DNA of 37,827 nucleotides from Spirochaetota bacterium. GTDB lineage: Bacteria > Spirochaetota > B62-G9 > DRHN01. The translations under genes and the position numbers were made by a program. The notes below the pieces were generated by a model. That model was not told where the DNA came from. It saw only the letters and a list, made by a program, of their open reading frames with translations, and ran no database searches. Shown here in pieces: positions 31,905 to 37,827 of this stretch (positions are counted from its first letter, which is position 1; each line of letters begins with the position of its first letter). Location: NCBI GenBank assembly GCA_011049595.1, contig DRHN01000219.1, positions 1 through 37,827 of the forward strand, in the 5' to 3' direction.

Positions 31905-33470
31905 TTATTCTATCTGGATTACCCTGTCTTTAATTATTTGAAATCGTGTTTCTTTATCATCATAGATCGTCAGGTTGTCGAAAACCAGAGTTTTTATTTT
32001 TCCTTGATTCGGAATAATAAAAAAAAGGTTGGCATTTTTGTGCGTCTTTTTTTCCTTATTGTACCTTCTCTTTTTAAGGACCAGAGTATAATCATTACCC
32101 CTGGGAAACTCGAATATGTAATTGTAGTCGATTTTTCTAAATATCACCTCATCGAGCTTTTTGAAGGTTTTCGGCTTTTTATAACCTGTTTCGTTGCCAT
32201 CACTGTCTACAAGAAATGCTTCTTCGGTTTTCTCGACCATAATAATCATTCTATCATTTTTAATCATTTCATCTTCAGCTGTGCCTATTAGATGTAAAAA
32301 ATCGTCCGGGGCAAAATCATAATTGTCTTCCCTTTCGACAGAAAAAATCATTTTTGGGTAACGGTATTTCTTTTTTGTAAGATCATACCATTTGATGATA
32401 TTGCTGTTCCCGGTAAACTGTATTATTAGGTTTTCAGCGTCCTCGCTGAAACCGTTATCATTCTGGTTTCTCTCCCAGTTGTTCGCGACAAGGAGTGTTA
32501 CATTATCTCTGTAGAGGTTTTCGAAATAACCGTATGCCGTCATCGAATGATGCATTTTTTTACTCAAATACCCCAGAATTATGGTATCTCCGCTGTTGAT
32601 ACTGCTTTTTACCTTATTCAGCTCCTCGCGTAAACCCTTGTTGTCCTGTTCTCCTGAAAGGTTTATTTTGCCCGATATGAAATTTGAAAAAACGATATCG
32701 TTTTGATTATAATCCATCTCTTTGATGATCTGCAGGTCACTTTCATCAATGCTGAAAGTATTCAGATAAGGGTATTTGATCCTCTCGGGGTATTTTTTAT
32801 AAAAGACCTCGCCGCCTGAAAAAGCGTAACATCGCCCTATGCTCCCTTTATAAATTGAGTACATCACATAGATCATCACGATCTCCCGGTCCTGAGTTAG
32901 CTCGCCGAACCTGTATTGTGCCCAATCTATCACTGTTTTTGAAACAAAATCTATCGCGTTTTCAAATTTGCCGTCGTTTGCAAAACTGAAATTATCCTCA
33001 CCCCACACAAAATCAGTAAAACCAATGACGAACTCTCTTAAAAAGGTCCCGTATTCCGTTTTTAAATAAACCGCAACATTATATTTACCCTGTTTTCTGT
33101 AAGGTATGCCGCGGAAAACGACCTTCTCGACATCCTTTTCTCCGGGCAAAGGTTCAAACTCAAGATCAATTACTCCATCATTTTCAAAATCGAAATATAT
33201 TTTTTCAACTATTTCCTCCCAGTCTTTGAGCACAAATTCCAGGATCAGTGGTGTTCCGCTGTGGCTTTCAATGTTTAAAAATACCTCTTTGTTTTTTAAA
33301 TCGTAAAGTTCGCCGTATTCATCCGGATTTTTTAACAGGATCTCCTGAGCAAAGGAGTCCAAAAGCCCAAAAAACATAAACAGCAAAACGCAAACGGTTA
33401 TCAAGACCCATCTGCAACTGCCGATTGATCTTTTTTCAGATCCCGGATATAATGGTATTTTCATTTGCAT
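31905..33470 (-). CDS. Exported protein with papain-like cysteine-protease signature
   Basis: 521 residues. The N-terminus has a signal sequence or membrane anchor (RWVLITVCVLLFMFFGLLDS, then FAQE as a possible cleavage region). The start is taken at ATG 33470, because CAGGTG lies upstream and earlier codons overlap valS. A beta-rich first half (DFENDGVIDLEFEPLPG looks like a PKD- or calcium-binding-type repeat) is followed by a segment with C214 in GSIGRCYAFSGGEV, H307/H308 in KKMHHSMTAYGYF and N330/N331 in LLVANNWERN. This is the Cys-His-Asn order and spacing of papain-fold (C1/C39-like) peptidases. The C-terminal part is beta-rich and lysine-rich. It would act outside the cytoplasm. The target is unknown and the protease call rests on motifs only. 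It follows valS by 22 bases. Confidence 0.65.
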   Translation of the reverse strand: MQMKIPLYPGSEKRSIGSCRWVLITVCVLLFMFFGLLDSFAQEILLKNPDEYGELYDLKNKEVFLNIESHSGTPLILEFVLKDWEEIVEKIYFDFENDGVIDLEFEPLPGEKDVEKVVFRGIPYRKQGKYNVAVYLKTEYGTFLREFVIGFTDFVWGEDNFSFANDGKFENAIDFVSKTVIDWAQYRFGELTQDREIVMIYVMYSIYKGSIGRCYAFSGGEVFYKKYPERIKYPYLNTFSIDESDLQIIKEMDYNQNDIVFSNFISGKINLSGEQDNKGLREELNKVKSSINSGDTIILGYLSKKMHHSMTAYGYFENLYRDNVTLLVANNWERNQNDNGFSEDAENLIIQFTGNSNIIKWYDLTKKKYRYPKMIFSVEREDNYDFAPDDFLHLIGTAEDEMIKNDRMIIMVEKTEEAFLVDSDGNETGYKKPKTFKKLDEVIFRKIDYNYIFEFPRGNDYTLVLKKRRYNKEKKTHKNANLFFIIPNQGKIKTLVFDNLTIYDDKETRFQIIKDRVIQIE

Positions 33471-33492
33471 CTTTGTTTCACCTGAATAATTA

Positions 33493-36171
33493 TTATTCCA
33501 GAGATTGCAGTATAGCTGAAATCTTCGTATGATTTTTTTTACCCGTTTCAAGACGATCTCTTTCCTTCTCAACAACCGAGCCGGGAGCTCTGCTGATAAA
33601 CTGACCGTTGTCAAGTTTATTCTCGCTTTTAGCGATCTCACCTTCCAGCTTCAGCAGTTCCTTGCTGAGCCTCAGCTTTTCCTTGTCAAAATCGATCAAC
33701 CCGGTCAACGGAAGGTACACTTCATAGCCGCTTCCAACGGCAAAGGCACTTTTTTCCGGCTTTTCAATTTCCGGACCGCAAACGATCTTCTCCAGTTTCG
33801 ATAAAAATATAACAACATCTTTGTTCTCTTCTATTACATCCCGGGTATATTCATTTTGTGTTTTTATCAGCGCGGCTGTTTTTAATTCCGGGGGTACATT
33901 CATCTCACCCCGGATGTTCCTGATATTATAGTTTATCTCTTTTAGAAGTTCTATTCTCTCTTTACTTTCATGATACATGTTGTTTTTATTAAAAACAGGA
34001 TATTGAGATATCATTATGCTTTTTTTTTCACCGTTTTCAGTTAGGCTGTGAATGAGCTGGAACACCTCTTCCGTAATAAAAGGCATAATCGGATGTAAAA
34101 GCCGCATGCAGCCCTCCAGGATCCTCAACAGCATCCCCGCGGCCCCGGACCTGTCATTCTCATCCTTACCGTACAGCTTTACCTTTGAAATCTCGATGTA
34201 CCAGTCGCAAAATTCATGCCAGAAAAATTCATAAATAAGCGATGAAGCATCATTAAACCTGTAGCCTTCCAGACACCCGGTCACTTTTTTTATCGTTTCC
34301 TCATAGACAGTCAGGATCCACCGGTCAGCGGTATCAAGCTCGCCGGGATCGATCACATCCTTTTTCATTATCGAGTATTTTTCTCCTTCTATAGTCCCCG
34401 AATCGATGTTCATCAAAATGTAGCGTGAAGCGTTCCATATCTTGTTTGCGAAATGCGAGCCTATATTAAATTTATCCATCGATAGAAGAAGGTTTTGTCC
34501 CATTGGAGTAATGTTCACTATTGTGTATCTCAAAGCGTCGGCACCGAACTTTTCCACAACCTCAAGAGGGTCGATACCGTTTCCTAGGGATTTACTCATT
34601 TTTCTCCCTTTTTCGTCCATAACTACACCGTGTATGTAAACATCCTTAAAAGGGACCCTGTCCATGAATTTCAACCCGCTCATGATCATACGTGCCACCC
34701 AGAAGAATAAAATCCCGGGATCGGTCACCAGAACACTTGTAGGGTAGTAATAGCCCAGATCGTCATTCTCATCAGGCCATCCCAGGGTCGAAAAAGGCCA
34801 AAGCTGTGATGAAAACCACGTGTCAAGGACGTCTTCATCCTGATGTATCGCACTGCTCTCACAAGCGCTGCAGCGTGATGGCTCCTCGACAGACGCGAAC
34901 ATTTCTCCGCAATCATCACAGTAGTAAACAGGTATCCTGTGGCCCCACCAGATCTGACGGGATATACACCAATCCCTTATACCGGTCATCCAGTTCATGT
35001 AAACCTTTTTCCAGCGGCCGGGATAAAAAACCGTATCACCGTTTTCAACGGCCTTGATCGCGGGCTCAGCCAGAGGTTTCATCCTGACAAACCACTGCTC
35101 GGACAGGTACGGCTCGATAACAGTGTGACAGCGGTAACAGTGCCCGATCTCATGCGTGTGCGGTTCCTGTTTGATAAAGGACCCTGTTGATTTCAATTTT
35201 TCAAGCACAGCCTCCCTGCACTCATACCTGTCCATTCCGACACAATCAGGTATCCCGTTTTCATTAACGGTGGCGTCAATATTAAATATATTTATCCGAT
35301 CAAGGCCGTGTTTTGTCCCGATCTCAAAATCAACGGGATCATGTGCCGGTGTTATCTTCAACGCGCCCGTCCCGAATTCAGTGTCAACATAATTATCGCC
35401 TATTACAGTAAGCTCCCGGCCCACAAGCGGCAGGATAACTGTTTTCCCTATATGAACATTATATCTTTCATCATTCGGGTTGACAGCAACCGCGCTGTCT
35501 CCAAGCATCGTTTCAGGCCTGGTGGTGGCAACGACAAGCCCCCCTTCCTCATCTTTGAAGGGGTATAAGATATAATATAAATTACCCTCTTCGGCCTCAT
35601 GCTCCACCTCTTCATCGGAAAGTGCGGTCTGGCATCTTGGACACCAGTTTATAATATACTTCCCCTTGTAGATCAACCCGTCATTATAAAGCCGTACAAA
35701 CACCTCTTTAACAGCGCGCGACAGCCCCTCATCCATTGTAAAACGTTCCCTGCGCCAGTCACAGCTCGCCCCGAAGTTCCTCAACTGCTTAATTATTGCA
35801 GATCCGTATTTCTCACGCCACTTCCATACCAGTTCGATAAAGGCCTCTCTTCCTATTTCGTGACGGGATTTCCCCTCCTTTGAAAGCTGCTTCTCAACAA
35901 CATTCTGAGTAGCAATCCCCGCGTGGTCCGTACCCGGAAGCCACAAAGTATTATAACCCTGCATCCTCTTCCATCGTATGATTATATCCTGAATAGTATT
36001 GTTAAGCCCGTGGCCCATGTGCAGGATGCCCGTGATATTCGGCGGCGGAATTACGATCGTAAAAGGCGAGTTTTCTTCATCCTTCTCTGAATGAAAAAGA
36101 TCATTTTCCTCCCAGTATTTGTACCACTTTTCTTCCACTTTTCGCGGATCATATGTTTTAGCTAGTTCCAT
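33493..36171 (-). CDS. valS: Valyl-tRNA synthetase
   Basis: 892 residues. It charges tRNA-Val with valine. Class I signatures: the HIGH motif as GILHMGHGL after IPPPNIT, KMSKS as KGRKMSKSLGNGIDP, and the editing-domain stretch TTRPETMLGDSAVAVNP. Two cysteine groups suggest zinc sites (CPRCQTALSDEEVEHEAEEG; CDDCGEMFASVEEPSRCSAC). The C-terminal ~65 residues form the usual ValS coiled coil ending in the tRNA-binding NGQFISRAPGSVVEKER segment. I chose ATG 36171, with AGGAAGG upstream, over a TTG at 36231. It is full length. It lies downstream of a BASS transporter gene and is followed by the exported cysteine-protease-like gene. Confidence 0.97.
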   Translation of the reverse strand: MELAKTYDPRKVEEKWYKYWEENDLFHSEKDEENSPFTIVIPPPNITGILHMGHGLNNTIQDIIIRWKRMQGYNTLWLPGTDHAGIATQNVVEKQLSKEGKSRHEIGREAFIELVWKWREKYGSAIIKQLRNFGASCDWRRERFTMDEGLSRAVKEVFVRLYNDGLIYKGKYIINWCPRCQTALSDEEVEHEAEEGNLYYILYPFKDEEGGLVVATTRPETMLGDSAVAVNPNDERYNVHIGKTVILPLVGRELTVIGDNYVDTEFGTGALKITPAHDPVDFEIGTKHGLDRINIFNIDATVNENGIPDCVGMDRYECREAVLEKLKSTGSFIKQEPHTHEIGHCYRCHTVIEPYLSEQWFVRMKPLAEPAIKAVENGDTVFYPGRWKKVYMNWMTGIRDWCISRQIWWGHRIPVYYCDDCGEMFASVEEPSRCSACESSAIHQDEDVLDTWFSSQLWPFSTLGWPDENDDLGYYYPTSVLVTDPGILFFWVARMIMSGLKFMDRVPFKDVYIHGVVMDEKGRKMSKSLGNGIDPLEVVEKFGADALRYTIVNITPMGQNLLLSMDKFNIGSHFANKIWNASRYILMNIDSGTIEGEKYSIMKKDVIDPGELDTADRWILTVYEETIKKVTGCLEGYRFNDASSLIYEFFWHEFCDWYIEISKVKLYGKDENDRSGAAGMLLRILEGCMRLLHPIMPFITEEVFQLIHSLTENGEKKSIMISQYPVFNKNNMYHESKERIELLKEINYNIRNIRGEMNVPPELKTAALIKTQNEYTRDVIEENKDVVIFLSKLEKIVCGPEIEKPEKSAFAVGSGYEVYLPLTGLIDFDKEKLRLSKELLKLEGEIAKSENKLDNGQFISRAPGSVVEKERDRLETGKKNHTKISAILQSLE

Positions 36172-36298
36172 AACAAAGCTGCCTTCCTTTAATCCGGGGT
36201 TTTCATATGACAATGGTGCAAAATTCAACAAAAGCTAATATAGTTCTATATTCATATCAAGGTTTTTCGATTTATCCGTGGGTTTCCTGATCCTTCAT

Positions 36299-37273
36299 CT
36301 AGGGGTTGTCGATACTTTTCTTGCGTAAATATCTTATGCTGATAGAGTAAAAAAATGCCGAAGCTGGGAACTGAGCGAGTATACTTGCAGCCACACCAAG
36401 CACTGCCTGGCTTTTAAAAGAGGTAATTGCCACCACCATTGCAACTGACAGGTTTTTTGATCCGTTCTGGTAAATCAAAGGTATTGCTGTTTCATACGGA
36501 AAATTGAAGAGCCTGGAAACAAATATGGCTAAAATAAAACAGACCGCATAATAACAATAAGCTGTCAAAACCCCCCAGATAATAATTACAGGATTGTTTT
36601 TTATAATTTCAGCCCGCAAAGCGACAGATATCAGAATTATAAATATCTCAATAATCCCGGAAACCGATGATAATGTTGGCTTGATCTTCTTCAAAACATC
36701 GATAGTAAAAATATTTCGAAAAATAAGTTTGATCAAACCTCCCAGAACAATTGGAATTACAATTAGAAACCCAATATTTGTTATCAAAATTCGAAAAGAA
36801 AAATATGAAGTATCTTCAAAGAGAAGCGGAAGCCCGAACGGCATAATTCCCAACGCAATAAAAGATGAAAAGGACTGAATTATAAGGGTCAGGATAATGT
36901 CACCCTCTAAAAAACTTGTCCACGCGGATAACATGGCATTCGGAGGTACTGTTGAGGAAATGATGATCCCTGTTCTCAAAAAATTATATTTTTGCGGTAT
37001 AATATACGAAACGGTATAAGCCATCAGTGGGGAGGCGATAAAAAGTATAAAGCTTACCAATAGGGGATATATGTAAAATTTAATTTTTAATAAACTGGAA
37101 AGGTTCGGAGGAAAAACCATGATAAAGATCATTAAAAAGGCAAGGGGGGTCAACAGAAACTCAAGCTTTACGACCCTCTCAGGGTTATACCGCCCCGCAA
37201 GATACCCCGCGACCATTGCGATAAAGACCCACAAAAGGATGTACTTTCTGACTGTTAAATTGAAATTATTCAT
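36299..37273 (-). CDS. BASS-family (bile acid:sodium symporter / ACR3-like) transporter
   Basis: 324 residues with nine or ten hydrophobic segments and short loops, typical in length for the bile-acid:Na+ symporter superfamily. Suggestive segments are PLAFLMIFIMVFPPNLSSLL, SSTVPPNAMLSAWTSFLEGD (the repeated gate region with small residues), and YQNGSKNLSVAMVVA near the C-terminus, where the family has its second discontinuous helix pair (G-x-K-x-x). Members export arsenite (ACR3) or import bile acids, pantoate or other organic anions. The ACR3 cysteine is not evident, so arsenite is unlikely but not excluded. It lies 127 bases upstream of valS on the same strand. The substrate is unknown. Confidence 0.75.
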   Translation of the reverse strand: MNNFNLTVRKYILLWVFIAMVAGYLAGRYNPERVVKLEFLLTPLAFLMIFIMVFPPNLSSLLKIKFYIYPLLVSFILFIASPLMAYTVSYIIPQKYNFLRTGIIISSTVPPNAMLSAWTSFLEGDIILTLIIQSFSSFIALGIMPFGLPLLFEDTSYFSFRILITNIGFLIVIPIVLGGLIKLIFRNIFTIDVLKKIKPTLSSVSGIIEIFIILISVALRAEIIKNNPVIIIWGVLTAYCYYAVCFILAIFVSRLFNFPYETAIPLIYQNGSKNLSVAMVVAITSFKSQAVLGVAASILAQFPASAFFYSISIRYLRKKSIDNP

Positions 37274-37320
37274 TTTTACAATAAATATGTTTTTGCGAAA
37301 AGCAAGTTTTATTCTGCACT

Positions 37321-37827
37321 TTAATCGACCATCCTGTCCTGAATTTTTCTAAAACTAAGGAGAAGATTATCTTTTAATTCGACATTTTCATATGTAATTG
37401 GGCTTCCTTTTTTAATGTCGGTTTTTAGCGCGGCGCCTTCGCAAAGCCCGAAGGGCAGCAGGTTGTCGTGACGGGCGTTATCGGTTTTTTCTATCCCCGC
37501 GTATACTGTAAACCCTCCGAGGCAGTCGATTTGACCCCCTTTTTCAAGGTCTTTTTTTGCGATTGTTATGACTTCAGTTGTCGGGGGGGATGCGGTTGAA
37601 ACAACGGATTTTTGGTGCAGAAAACCGGCAGCAACAGAAACAGGGACCTCGATGCTTGTGAGATGATAGGGCCTGTAAAATAAATAATCAGGGCCTTCTC
37701 CTAATTTAAGGTATCTCAGTGTGCTGTTAACGATCTTTCCCTCATGTCTTGCTACCAGGAAAACCCCGGGGGCCACGTCTCCAATTGCATAATCAATAAC
37801 ACCCTCGCTGCTCAACAACCCTCTCGA
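37321..37827 (-). CDS. Partial SAF-domain oxidoreductase (homoserine-dehydrogenase-like), C-terminal part
   Basis: At least 168 residues; the reading frame stays open through the right edge, so the N-terminal NAD(P)-binding part is missing. The visible part matches the C-terminal half of a family annotated as SAF-domain or homoserine-dehydrogenase-like oxidoreductases. GVIDYAIGDVAPGVFLVARH, LKLGEGPDYLFYRPYHLTSIE, IAKKDLEKGGQIDCLGG and NLLPFGLCEGAALKTDIKKG are characteristic; the last is the SAF module. The substrate of the family is not established. The gene is 47 bases upstream of the BASS transporter start, so the two may share a transcript, but the distance is not conclusive. Confidence 0.8.
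   Translation of the reverse strand, partial: SRGLLSSEGVIDYAIGDVAPGVFLVARHEGKIVNSTLRYLKLGEGPDYLFYRPYHLTSIEVPVSVAAGFLHQKSVVSTASPPTTEVITIAKKDLEKGGQIDCLGGFTVYAGIEKTDNARHDNLLPFGLCEGAALKTDIKKGSPITYENVELKDNLLLSFRKIQDRMVD

Overview
The window looks like a bacterial chromosome fragment of moderate G+C, probably from an uncultured organism. It carries bacterial housekeeping genes (murG, valS, dnaX-ybaB-recR, a 4.5S-type SRP RNA, a tRNA-Ser, and an AddAB helicase-nuclease). Several rarer families are also present: an archaeal-type class I aldolase, an adenosine-specific kinase, glucosyl-3-phosphoglycerate synthase and a GH13_18 phosphorylase. Signal peptides and murG imply a walled cell. The phylum cannot be fixed from sequence reading alone. 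A spirochaete or candidate-phylum bacterium is possible, but that is a guess. The right end cuts through a gene, and the left end begins with a perfect 54-bp inverted repeat.

Left part (1-5650). After the hairpin come an SSS-family symporter and two adjacent genes whose halves appear exchanged. The first joins a lipoate-protein-ligase-like N-terminus to the C-terminal three quarters of an acyl-CoA synthetase. The second joins the N-terminus of an acyl-CoA synthetase to the C-terminus of a lipoate ligase. Read as DNA, bases 2015-3713 are a circularly permuted acyl-CoA synthetase gene lying in frame inside a lipoate-ligase-like gene. An RpiB-like sugar-phosphate isomerase, a decayed fragment that may be a transketolase tail, and a small unknown protein follow.

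Middle part (5843-19465). A tightly overlapping minus-strand operon encodes a YidD-like protein, a TM2-like membrane protein, a phospholipase-C-like protein, AddB and AddA. A divergent Crp/Fnr regulator with a RimI-like acetyltransferase comes next. It is followed by class I fructose-bisphosphate aldolase, MurG, adenosine-specific kinase and a UroD-superfamily protein.

Glycoside region (19584-27666). A glucosyl-3-phosphoglycerate synthase fused to a PTS EIIA-like domain is divergent from a GH13_18 phosphorylase of probable glucosylglycerate specificity. Two further glycosyltransferases, a HAD protein and a lipoyl-less E2-type acyltransferase form a compact minus-strand operon. Together they suggest making, decorating and recycling a glucosylglycerate-type solute or glycolipid precursor.

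Right part (27964-37827). Here are an unknown coiled-coil protein, the conserved block tRNA-Ser / SRP RNA / dnaX / ybaB / recR (dnaX has a canonical A AAA AAG frameshift heptamer leading to a stop after seven codons), a secreted cysteine-protease-like protein behind valS, a BASS-family transporter, and a truncated SAF-domain oxidoreductase. A small dispersed repeat occurs at about 4.2, 21.3-21.5 and 31.7 kb. One copy begins at the base after the tRNA-Ser.
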